Below the pieces are notes generated by a model. The model ran no database searches. It worked only from the letters and a program-made list of their open reading frames with translations, and had not been told where the DNA came from. Source: Lepus europaeus (lineage: Eukaryota > Chordata > Mammalia > Lagomorpha > Leporidae). Taken from it: DNA of 64,000 nt. Numbering within the stretch: the first letter of the stretch is position 1; every line of letters begins with the position of its first letter. A program made the translations under genes and the position numbers. This document shows, piece by piece, positions 54,761-64,000 of this stretch. The stretch lies in NCBI RefSeq assembly GCF_033115175.1, contig NC_084838.1:46913468-46977467 (forward strand). Reading direction: 5' to 3'.

Positions 54761-57010
54761 AATGGTTGAGGCTTATGTCCTTGTCCCATCAAGCAGTACC
54801 TACTAAAAATTTATGCTGAACTGGCTAAAACTATGACAAACAAAGTGTTTTCTCCAATTTTTGAGTGTAATCAGTTTCTTGTCCAAATAATATTTCTTTC
54901 TAGTTTTTCATTTACCCAAGTCTTTGGGAAGATGAACCAAACATTCTTTCCAGAAAGGCTAGGGAAAGCCTTAAGTGTTCAAGTGTCTGGTGCTTATACT
55001 GCCTACTTTGGTGGGAACAGCATTGTTTTCATTGATTAAATCAAAGAATTCTCAGGGTAGAGGAGACCTTGGAGTCATCTGCCGCAATCACACATCTGAT
55101 GCTGAAATGCTCAGTTTGCTCAACAGGTTACGTGGCTGTTGACATTCACATATCCCAAAGCAGTTTAGGACATCCTTAGGCCATAAACCGAAAAATTTGA
55201 AGGGCTTTTACTCATTAGCCCTCAAAAGAATCCCTCTAATAACACAAAAATGAGTTTCTTCTTTGTGATGTTTTTTAGATATATGAAGACCTTCATGCTG
55301 TTGGACTGAGTTTCTCCTCTCCAACTGTTCCCCCTTTGACACTGTTCTTAGTTTTTTCTCAAGTAACTCCTAAGTGTGACCAGAGTGGAAGGCGTTGCAA
55401 GGGGCAAATGCAGAATAAAATAACTAAATGTACCTCCTCAAAAAGAAGTTTCAGGAAACCTTTACCAAGGAAAATAAGCCCTGATACGTCACAAGGAATT
55501 GTTCAATCATTCCTATTTTCAACAACATCAGAAAGTATCATTATGTGCTAGACTTTTTGAAAAGTATTATTAAGAATTCTGAAATAACAAAAAAAAGGTC
55601 ACATTGGATAAATAACGAAATGAAAAATGGGATGGATTATATAGGGCATATGCCTTCAAAAAATGATGTGAATGTCAATTCAAAAATTTCTTAATACTTT
55701 TTGCACAAAAAAAATGCTAAAATATTCTGAATCCTTACCCAAAGGTCTATGTGATTTTTATATTTAAATCATTAGGCATGTTTACATTTTATGACTTGAA
55801 AATATTTACATAGCACAGCTCTGGAAAAGAAGTATCCACATTGATTTCATCTGGTAAGCAGTTTACTGAATTGTGCACAGTATTAATATATCTGTGGAAG
55901 AAACCAAAATGCTATGTATTACACCATATTTGGAATGTACTGCCTCACGGAAGTCCCAACTCCTGTGAGCACTACCTGTGTGTTTGCTTTCTGTGTTTGG
56001 CACAAAGGAGTCCCAGAAAAGGATTCTTCACAAATTGGCTGGTAAACATTTTAAGTTTTAAACTGAAGTTTCTTAATTGTAAAGTACTTTATACAACCTT
56101 TAAAAAACAATGATGTGAATAACAGTTCTCTAAAAGATTGCTTCATCTCCTTATTTGTAATCCCAATATCCAGAGCTAATCACTGTTGGTAATTTAGAAT
56201 CTCTTCTTACATTCTTCCCAGTCTTAATGTAATGCTTACACAAATATATATTGTGTGACATAGAAAAATTATAAGCCATAACGTAAATATACCTAAAGAG
56301 TTTTTTTAAAAATAATAATGGAAACAAAATCTAATAATCTTAATATTTTGTCCACCTTTTTACTTGGCATTCTTGCTGTAGCATTTTGTTTCCTGCTATT
56401 ATTCTAGTAAAAATTGAAATTATTATGGGTCATTTTATATTTGGGAAAATATATAAGTTGTTGTTACTTCATTTTAGATTTATTTGGAGTTTTGAAAGTA
56501 AAATTTTGTCAACTATCATGTTGGGCTAAGTAACTTGTTGAGAAGCAATGTGCCAAGCAGTTAATATAGAGAATTTAATTTGTTTGCTTCTTGTGAGTTT
56601 TGCCATTGAGCTTTCTGTGGGAAAGCTCTCCCTAAAAACACATTTTATTGGCTCTAATTAAGAATGCATCCAGTAGTGTTCTCCCAGGCTTTGGATGCCT
56701 GCTGGCTTAATTTTTAAGCTTCTCCATTCTTGATAAAAGTGCTGAATTGAATTTAAAAGTCTATTCCTAAAGAATTACCACTTAGTGTGCATACCACTCA
56801 CACTTCTGCAGGAAAGATTAAAATACTATTTACTACACATAGCAGACACTGTTTTTAAAATATGAATGGAAAATGAGTCTATAGTTTAACAATAATTCCA
56901 AAATGAATGGTTGCTTCAAACATATGTTTTTTGATTATTGCAGTATTTTTACCCAGAACCAATATAAAAATTATAGGTGGAGACAGAGAAATAAGAGAAT
57001 AACTGTTGAG
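54761..57010. other. Mostly unique AT-rich DNA
   Basis: No exon found. GAATTCTCAGGGTAGAGGAGACCTTGG at 55048 resembles part of an old repeat, too short to name. The longest frame, 55841-56113 (plus), has no domain. Confidence 0.55.
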
Positions 57011-57069
57011 GCCAGCATTGTGGTATAGCAGGTAAAGCTGCCTACCTGCAATGCTGGCATTCCATATAA
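57011..57069 (+). repeat. SINE head only (3'-truncated C-repeat)
   Basis: GGCCAGCATTGTGGTATAGC, then GTAAAGCTGCCTACCTGC and GCTGGCATTCCATATA: only the first 59 bases, the tRNA-derived part, are present. There is no A-tail or TSD. Confidence 0.85.
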
Positions 57070-57397
57070 CCACTATGATGAATTATGAGGATACAAAAAG
57101 CAAAAAGTCCAATGCAAGATAACCTATGCATTAAGAGAATTTGCATAACAGAGTGACAGGTAAAAACCATGTGCATTAGCTCACAAATGATCCAGAAACT
57201 AACTCTGCTTAGAAGAATCTACTAGATTTGGAGAAAAAAGTAGTTCTTGAAAGGAGTTGAGAAGGTCAAGTGAGGTGAAAGTAGGGTGGGCTTGGCAGTG
57301 GAAAGGCATTCCAATGTTGCAAAGACAACATGCATATAGGTGCAAATCCGTAAGAAGAAAAATTATAGAAAGAGCAATGGAGACATTTATTAAATTT

Positions 57398-57724
57398 TTA
57401 AAAATATTTTTATTTATTTATTTGACAGGTAGAGTTACAGAGAGTGAGTGAAAGAGACAGAGAAAAAAGTCTTCTTTCCGTTGGTTCATTCCCCAAATGG
57501 CCACAATGGCTGGAGCTGCGCTGACCGAAGCCAGGAGCCAGGTGCTTCTTCCTGGTCTCCCATGGGGTGTAGGGCCCAAGCACTTGGGCCATCCTCCACT
57601 GCCTTCCCAGGCCACAGCAGAGAGCTGGACTGGAAGAGGAGCAGCCGGGACTAGAACCGGTGCTCATATGGGATGCCAGCACTGCAGGCGGAAGATTAAC
57701 CTACTGTGCCACGGCACCGGCCCT
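57398..57724 (-). repeat. Transitional C-repeat SINE with exact 16-bp TSD
   Basis: Minus copy with GACATTTATTAAATTT on both sides (57382-57397 and 57725-57740). It combines CSINE1-like features (CCCATATGAGCACC, AAATAAATAAATAAAA tail) with CSINE2-like ones (GGTTCTAGTCCC, CTCTTCCAGTCCAGC, CTGTGGCCTGGGAAGGCAGTGG). Confidence 0.95.
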
Positions 57725-58149
57725 GACATTTATTAAATTTAATGTGTTTCTATTTCAACTAGACTAAGCATTCATTTGGCATGATTATGTTATTCCCTGT
57801 TGGAGTATGAAGTGATCTGATTTCTATAAAGATACTCTCTGGGATATGGAAAATAAGCAATAGTGAGAGGAAAAGTAAGAAAGGCAAGAACGCTGAGGAG
57901 ACCAGGAACGTTGCAATAGTCTACCAGAGAAATAATGATGACTACTAACAGGATACTAACAGTGGTGACAGCTAGAAAATGTCAGATTCGGGATATAATT
58001 TGAAGGTAGAACCAACAGAATTTACTGACAACACGTAAGAACGGGGCTTGTGAAGGAAACTGATGGGTTAAGCCTTACTCCTAGATATGGGACATGGACA
58101 AGAAGAGGAATGTAATGCCATTCCTTAAATGAAGGAAGAATGCAAGAGG

Positions 58150-58207
58150 GGTGTGTATGTATGTGTGTGTGTGTGTGTTTGCATGCATATACATGCATAC
58201 ACACATG
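58150..58207. repeat. (TG)n with palindromic end
   Basis: (TG)n followed by GCATGCATATACATGCATACACACATG, in which the TG and CA parts are inverted complements. Confidence 0.92.
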
Positions 58208-58556
58208 TTATGGTGGGAAACAACCAAGATGCTGTTTGGCTACGGGAAATTTCAGATGTATTTATTGGAACTGTCATTATGTTGAGTACAGTGACCAGTG
58301 GAGGGTCCATACTGCAGATATAGGAAAGGTATTAAGGTCACCAAACTTGATGAGATCACCTTTGGAGTCAGTGTAAAGAGAACTATGAGGATCAAGAACA
58401 GAACACAAGGGCATGCTAATGTTGAGAGGTCAAAGCTAGAGAAGGAACCAGCAAAACTGTTTGAGCAGGAAGAACCAGTCAGTACAGTGTTTCTGAGTTC
58501 AAGGGAATGAAATATTGCAAAGATAAGGTGATAGAAATCTATGTCAAATTTTTCTG

Positions 58557-58895
58557 GGCCGGCGCCGTGGCTCAACAGGCTAATCCTCTGCCTTGCGGCG
58601 CCGGCACACCGGGTTCTAGTCCCGGTCGGGGCACCGATCCTGTCCCAGTTGCCCCTCTTCCAGGCCAGCTCTCTGCTGTGGCCAGGGAGTGCAGTGGAGG
58701 ATGGCCCAAGTGCTTGGGCCCTGCACCCCATGGGAGACCAGGAGAAGCACCTGGCTCCTGCCACCGAAACAGCGCGGTGCGCTGGCCACAGCGCGCTACC
58801 GCGGCGGCCATTGGAGGGTGAACCAACGGCAAAAGGAAGACCTTTCTCTCTGTCTCTCTCTCTCACTGTCCACTCTGCCTGTCAAAAAAAAAAAA
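58557..58895 (+). repeat. Young CSINE2
   Basis: Full-length plus copy, GGCCGGCGCCGTGGCTCAAC to CTGCCTGTC and an A15 tail. AAATTTTTCTG (58546-58556) and AAATTTTTTTCTG (to 58908) form the TSD. Its middle has an extra GC-rich segment (GCGCGCTACCGCGGCGG). Confidence 0.95.
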
Positions 58896-59454
58896 AAATT
58901 TTTTTCTGAGAAACTCACTAAGATGAGGAGAGAGAAGTTATCATGGAGTCTGGCAACATGAAAGGTCCTTGGTAATTTCTGAGAAGTCGACAATAGTAAA
59001 CAGTAGAATATGGCCTGATTGGAATGGGCTACAGCAACAAAGGCAAGTGATAAAAATACAAAAATGGGGCATATTGCCTTAAAAAGGAGAAGAGAAATGG
59101 ACAGGTAATTAGGGGATATATGAGTAAAGATTGGGATTTTAGGATGAGAAGAATTTTTAAAATGTTACTACATATGTAACAAAGGTATTAAATATAACAG
59201 CTGGTAGAAATAATCCAGTGAGAGGGCAAATGAGAGGGGAAAGTTTCCAGAGTCAACTGCAAAAGTTGACCACATTTGACTTCAAGAACAATACATCCAA
59301 CTGAGAAGCCAGAGTATTGGAAAGATTAGCTACATGAATGTTAAAGTCTCCACAAGTAATAAAAGCGGTGAAGAAGAAAGTACCTAGTTCATTGAATGAA
59401 GAGTGATCGAGAGTTTGAGAGAGGACTATGATGAGAAGGTTACTGTGGGGCATT

Positions 59455-59600
59455 CAGTCCAGGTCTTCCACATGGGTGACAGAAACCCAATTACTTGAAC
59501 CACTACCACTACCTTCCCATTGGTGGGAGCTTAGAATCAGGAACCAGATTTGGAAATTGAACCCAGGCACTCTGATATAGGAGTCCCAACCTGTGTCTTT
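59455..59600 (-). repeat. Older C-repeat SINE fragment
   Basis: CCAGGTCTTCCACATGGGTG, AACCCAATTACTTGAACC and ATTGAACCCAGGCACTCTGATA. Only the middle and head portions remain. Confidence 0.8.
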
Positions 59601-60284
59601 TTATTTTTAGTTTGATTATTTTTTTAAAAATTTAAGGTGAACAAATTTATTTCATATCTACAGAATTAAGAACATAGTGATTCTTGCCACTCTAAACTCC
59701 CTCCAACCCATGCTCCTACTCTTCCTCCTCCTTCCTCTCTTATTTCTCTTAATTGTTGCAAGGATCTGCTCTCATTTTATTTTATATGATTACCTCTACA
59801 CTAAGTAAAGGGTTCAAAAAATAGTAAGGAAAAAATAGTGTTCCTCAACAGTAGAAACAAGGCTATAAACAATCAATGAATTTCAAAATGTCAATTTCAT
59901 TCCTATATATTACATTTATTGGTACTCTACTAGGTACTACACATCAAGGAAAATATATAGTATCTGTCTTTTGGAGACTGGCTTATTTCACTAAGTATAG
60001 TTGCATTCATTTTGTTGCAAAAGACAGAATTTCATTCTTTTTTACAGCTTAGTACTATTCCATAACTTCCCTCCCTCCCTCCTTATCTCTCTCTCTCTTC
60101 CATCAATTTCTTTATCTCACAATTTCTTTATCCAGTCATCAGTTGATGGACTTCTGGGTTGATTCCATATCTTACCTATTGTGACTTGAGCTGTAATAAA
60201 CATGGGGCACAGATTATTATTTCACATGTTGATTTCATTGTGTTTGGGTAAATTCCCAGGAGTGGGATTACTGAGTCATATGGT

Positions 60285-60295
60285 GTGTATGTGTG

Positions 60296-60354
<59 letters not shown>

Positions 60355-60355
60355 T
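60285..60355. repeat. (TG)n(TA)n compound microsatellite in L1
   Basis: Alternating GTGTGT, TATATATATATATA, (GT)n and (TA)n blocks replace L1 sequence at this point. Confidence 0.97.
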
Positions 60356-60452
60356 TGAGCTTTCTAAGCTATCTCCATACTGCCTTCCAAAATGGCTTTA
60401 TTCATTTAAATTCTTACCAACAGTGGATTAGGGTACCTTTTTCACCACATAT

Positions 60453-60809
60453 TCACAAATATTTATTATTTGTTGATTTCTGTATGCAAGTCATTCTAAA
60501 TGGAGTGAAGTGAAACCTCATTGTGGTTTTGATTTGCATTTCCCTGATGGCTATTGATCTAGAGTATTTTTTCATGTGTCTGTTGGCCATTTGAATTTCC
60601 TCTTTTGAGAAATTCCTGTTCAAGTCCTTTGTCCATTTCTTAACTGGATTGTTTGTTTTGTTGTTGTCGGTTTTCTTGAACACTTTATAGCTTCTGGATA
60701 TTAATCCTTTATCAATTTCATAGTTTGCAAATATTTTCTCCCATTCTGTCAGTTGCCACTTCACTTTGTTAAGTGTTTCCTTTGCAGTACAAAAGCTGCT
60801 TAGCTTCAT
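60453..60809 (-). pseudogene. L1 ORF2 C-terminal remnant
   Basis: A 118-codon frame. Residues about 53-80 read [19 protein letters not shown] then [11 protein letters not shown], and [13 protein letters not shown] follows, which is the conserved ORF2 region downstream of the reverse transcriptase. The internal duplication at 60746-60912 overlaps its start. It is a chance-open part of the L1 at 59605-64000. Confidence 0.9.
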
Positions 60810-60912
60810 GTAATCCCATTAGTCTATTTCTGTCAGTTGTCTCTTTACTTTGTTGAGTGTTTCCTTTGCTGTGCAAAGCTTCTCAGCTTGATGTAATACC
60901 ATTAGTCTTATT
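60746..60912. repeat. 84-bp tandem duplication in L1
   Basis: CTGTCAGTTG...CCCATTAGTCTATTT (60746-60829) is repeated as CTGTCAGTTG...CCATTAGTCTTATT (60830-60912) with roughly 10-15 percent difference. L1 normally has this segment once. Confidence 0.9.
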
Positions 60913-60976
60913 TTGGCTTTGATTGCCTATGCTTCTGAGGTCTTTCACGGAAGTCTTTGCCTATGCCAATGTCTTT

Positions 60977-61285
60977 TTAAAAAAAAGAAAGATTTATTTA
61001 TTTATTTGAAAGAGTTACACAGAGAGAGAAGGAGAGGCAGAGAGAAAGAGAAATCTTCCATCCACTGGTTCACTCTCCTGATGGCTGCAACAGCCTGAGC
61101 TGTGCCGATCCAAAGCCAGGAGCCAGGAGCTTCTTCTGGGTCTCCCATGTAGGTGCAGGGGCCCAGGGACTTGGGCCATCTTCCACTGCTTTCCCAGGCC
61201 ATAGCAGAGAGCCATATCAGAAGTGCAGTGGCTGGGACTCAACCTGTATCCATATGGAATGCCGGCACTTCCGGAAGTGGTAATG
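60977..61285 (-). repeat. C-repeat SINE in L1
   Basis: Minus copy: A-run, GATTTATTTATTTATTTG, GAGAAATCTTCCATCCACTGG, head ending GCCGGCACTTCCGG. GCCAATGTCTT and GCTGATGTCTT flank it. Confidence 0.93.
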
Positions 61286-62594
61286 CTGATGTCTTACAGA
61301 GTTTCCCCAATGTTATCATCTAGTAATTTGGTGGTATCAGGTCATAGATTTAGATCCTTGATCTATTTTGAGTTTATTTTTGGATGAGATGTAAGATAGG
61401 GATCTTGTTTCATGCTTCTGCATGTAGAGATCCAATTTGGTCAGCACCATTTATTGAAGAGCTTGTCCTTTCTCCAGGGAATGATATTAGGTCCTTTGTC
61501 AAAGATTAGTAAGTTATAGATATGTAGATTGATTTCTGGAGTTTCTATTCTGTTCCATTGATATACATGTCTATTTGTGCCAGTACTAGGCTGTTTTGAC
61601 TATGAAGGCCCTGTAATATGTTTTCAAATCTGGTATTGTGATGCCTCCAGCTTTGTTTTTGTTGTTTAAGATTGCTGTAGCTATTCAGGGTCTTTTTTGT
61701 TCCATTTGAATTTTTGCATCATTTGTCCTAGGTCTGAGAAGAATGTCATTGGTATTTTCATTAGGATTTCATTGAATCTTTAAATTGCATTGAATAGTAT
61801 GGACAATTTGATTATATTAATTCTTCCAATCTATGAAGATGGAAGACTTTTTCCATTTTTGTATGTTAATCAATTTCTTTCTTTAATGTTTTAGGATTTT
61901 CATCATAAAGATCTTTGACATCCTTTGTTAAATTTATTCCAAGTTAGTTATTATGAAAGGGCTTGATCTCAGATGTTCTTTCTTGGCCATGGCATTGTCT
62001 GTGTGTACAAAGGCTATTGATTTTTGTGTGTTAATTTTATATCCTACCACTTTACCAAACTTGTTTATAAGTTCCAATAGTCTCCTGCTGGAGTCTTTTG
62101 TTCACCTGTATATAGAATCATGTCACCTGCAAACAGGGATAATTTGACTTCCTCCTTTCAATTTATATCCCTTTGATTTCTTTTTCTTGCCTAATGGCTC
62201 TGGCTAAAACTTCCATAATTATATTGAATAGCAGTGCTCAGGGTGGGCATCCTTATCTGGTTCAGGATCTTAATAGGAATGCTTCCAACTTTTTCCCATT
62301 CAATAATATGCTAGCTATGGGTTTGCCATAAATTGCCTTGATTTTGTTGATAAATATTCCTCTATACCCAATTTGCTTAAGAGTGTCATCATGAGAGGAT
62401 GTTGTATTTTATCAAATGCTTTCTCTGCATCTATTGAGGTACTCATATGGTGTCTGTTCTTGAGCTTATTAATGTGATATTAATGTGATATATAATATTT
62501 ATTGATTTCTGTATGTTGAACCATCTCTGCATATCAGGAATAAATCCAGGTAAATAATCTTTCTGATGTGTTGTTGGATTCACTTAGCTAATAT

Positions 62595-62960
62595 TTAATT
62601 GAGGATTTTTGTATCTGTGTTCATCAGGGATATTGGTTTATAGTTCTCTTTGTCTGTTGTACCTTTTTCCCATTCAGCAATTAGGGTGATGCTGACCTCA
62701 TAGAAGGAGTATGGGAGAATTCCATTCCTTTGAGTTGTGTTGAATAGCTTGAGAAAAATTGAAATTAGTTTCTCTAAATGTCTTGTAGAATTTGGCAGTG
62801 AACTCATCCAGTCCTGGGCTTTTCTTTGTTGGAAGGAATTTATTATTAATTCAATCTCCATCGTGGTTATTGGTCTGTTTAGGTTTTCTGTTTCTTCATA
62901 ACTCAGTTTTGGTAGATGGTATGTGTCCAGGATTCTATTCTTTTCTTCTAGGTTTTCCAA
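62595..62960 (-). pseudogene. L1 ORF2 reverse-transcriptase remnant
   Basis: A 121-codon frame. Residues 16-36 include LPKLSYEETENLNRPITTME, then LFNTTQRNGILPYSFYEVSI and NYKPISLMNTDTKILN. This is the segment leading into and beginning the ORF2 reverse-transcriptase domain (family PISLMNIDAKILNK). The catalytic FADD motif would lie downstream and is not in this frame. No start or end of ORF2 is preserved. Confidence 0.93.
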
Positions 62961-63141
62961 TTTGTTGGCATATAGCTGTTTGTAACAATCCCTGATAATT
63001 CTTTTTATTCTGCAGTATCCATTGTTGCATCTCCTTTTTCATCTCTGATTTTATTCATTTTGGTTTCCTCCCTCTTTTTTTTGCTTAGTTGAGCCATTGG
63101 TGTATCAATTTTGTTTATTTTTTCAAAAAAAAACAGCTCCA

Positions 63142-63478
63142 GGCCAGCGCCGTGGCTTAACAGGTTAATCCTCCGCCTTGTGGTGCCAGCACACCGGGTT
63201 CTAGTCCCGGTTAGGGCACCGGATTCTATCCCGGTTGCCCCTCTTCCAGGCCAGCTCTCTGCTATGGCCTGGGAAGGCAGTGGAGGATGCCCCAAGTGCT
63301 TGGGCCCTGCACCCGCATGGGAGACCAGGAGAAGCACCTGGCTCCTGGCTTCGGATCAGCGAGATGTGCCGGCTGCAGCGGCCATTGGAGGGTGAACCAA
63401 CGGCAAAAAGGAAGACCTTTCTCTCTGTCTCTCTCTCTCACTATCCACTCTGCCTGTCAAAAAAAATAAAAATAAAAA
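63142..63478 (+). repeat. CSINE2 in L1
   Basis: Full-length plus copy, GGCCAGCGCCGTGGCTTAAC to CTGCCTGTCAAAAAAAATAAAAATAAAA. It inserted in the L1 at AACAGCTC / CTTCATTTCACTG. The TSD is short or decayed. Confidence 0.95.
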
Positions 63479-63652
63479 ATCTTCATTTCACTGATCTTTT
63501 TGTTTTTTTGTTTCAATTTTATTTTATTTCTTCTCCAATTTTAATTATCTCTTTTTATCTCTTTCCTCCTACTAATTTGGAGATTTCACTTGTTTCTCTA
63601 GGTCCTTGTGATACATTGATAGTTCATTTATTTGGTACCTTTATAACTTTTT

Positions 63653-63945
63653 AAAAGATTTATTTATTTATTTGAGGGCAGAGTTACAGACAGAGATCTC
63701 CCATCTAGTAGTTCACTTCCCAAATGGTCACAATGGCAGGAGTTGGGCTGATTCCAAGTCAGGAGCTTCTTCTGGTCTCCCACATATGTGCAGAGGCCCA
63801 AGCACACTTGAGCACTTCTACTGCCTTCCCAGGCCATCAGCAGAGAGGTGTATCTGAAGTGGAACAGCTAAAACTTGAAACAGTGCCCATATGGGATGCC
63901 AGCACCTCAAGCAGATGCTTAACCCATTATGCCACAACACAGAGC
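63653..63945 (-). repeat. C-repeat SINE in L1
   Basis: Minus copy: AAAGATTTATTTATTTATTTG tail, GAGATCTCCCATCTAGTAG, head TTATGCCACAACACAGAGC. Confidence 0.92.
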
Positions 63946-64000
63946 TGTCCCTAATATCTTTCCAATTTCCTGATGGAGGCACTAATTGCTACAAACTTCC

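Larger units (their letters stand above)
57100..59455 (+). repeat. Ancient mammalian repeat, family unnamed, split by two SINEs
   Basis: Recognisable blocks of a well-known long mammalian repeat: AAGGCATTCCAATGTTGC (57303), GAAGTGATCTGATTTCTATA (57810), TTGCAATAGTCTACCAGAG (57911), GTCAGATTCGGGATATAATTTG (57980), AACTTGATGAGATCACC (58343), GAGGTCAAAGCTAGAGAAGG (58426), AGTCTGGCAACATGAAAGG (58948), GGCCTGATTGGAATGGGC (59011). CSINEs interrupt it at 57398 and 58557. I cannot give the family name with confidence. Confidence 0.7.
59605..64000 (-). repeat. L1 3' part, running off the window end
   Basis: Minus-strand L1: 3' UTR at about 59605-60280 and ORF2 from about 60420 to the window edge. Plus-view landmarks are GGTTGATTCCATATC (60159), CAGTGGATTAGGGTACC (60421), GTACCTTTTTCCCATTCAGC (62661) and GCTACAAACTTCC at the end. 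SINEs at 60977, 63142 and 63653, a microsatellite and an internal duplication interrupt it. The 5' part lies beyond 64000. Confidence 0.88.

Noticed and set aside
58252-58866. 204-codon minus-strand frame, the longest in the window
   Set aside because: The N-terminal two thirds are antisense CSINE2 (same peptides appear at other SINE copies) and the rest lies in an ancient repeat.
62595-62960. A live reverse transcriptase gene
   Set aside because: Only a short open piece of L1 ORF2. Surrounding frames are disrupted and the element is split by SINEs.
1-64000. CRISPR arrays, operons, phage or plasmid modules
   Set aside because: No regularly spaced direct repeats, no bacterial gene density or ribosome binding sites; the window is mammalian.

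Overview
This is a piece of mammalian nuclear genome, most likely rabbit or another lagomorph. The evidence is the large number of C-repeat SINEs (tRNA-derived, lagomorph-specific). Many carry a pyrimidine-rich 3' part, an AATAAATAAAT-type tail and clear target-site duplications (TSDs). A second sign is a young L1 3' UTR at 18384-19260 of the type I associate with rabbit L1. No functional protein-coding gene, exon, tRNA gene or CpG island can be supported. The window reads as intergenic or deep intronic sequence dominated by transposon debris. Most open reading frames are chance frames through SINEs (recurring PSAWALHPHGR- or LGPCTHMG-like peptides) or fragments of dead L1 ORF2.

Layout. 1-9.6 kb: unique DNA with MIR and SINE copies, a 37-nt piece of Y3 RNA (4282-4318), and an old minus-strand L1 (6885-9576) split by four SINEs. 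9.6-16.6 kb: mostly unique, with a cluster of three interrupted mariner-like miniature elements (13.35-14.80 kb) and a MIR. 16.7-19.95 kb: an old plus-strand L1 broken by SINEs and by an LTR that itself received a young L1. 20.1-31.3 kb: largely unique DNA with a young CSINE2 (24993) and MIR/L2 traces. 31.3-35.2 kb: L1, L2, Tigger-type DNA transposon and miniature elements. 35.2-38.7 kb: no repeat recognised. 38.7-48.6 kb: many SINEs, including two stacked at one target site (40.28-40.97 kb), an RPL35A processed pseudogene (41762-42203), and an old plus-strand L1 (44.0-46.35 kb). 50.1-54.8 kb: a cluster of about six solo-LTR-like sequences in both orientations. 57.1-59.45 kb: an ancient mammalian repeat I recognise but cannot name. 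59.6-64.0 kb: the 3' part of a minus-strand L1 that runs off the window end.

The most remarkable object is at 53533-53974. A complete 121-nt 5S rRNA sequence is joined without a gap to the first base of a full-length CSINE2, and one TSD flanks the whole composite. It sits inside an older CSINE, which sits inside LTR-like sequence. It is best explained as a single retrotransposition event with a template switch from CSINE2 RNA to 5S rRNA. I see no undescribed multi-gene system here; the interest lies in chimeric and nested retroposition. All family assignments come from recognition by eye, without an alignment or database search.
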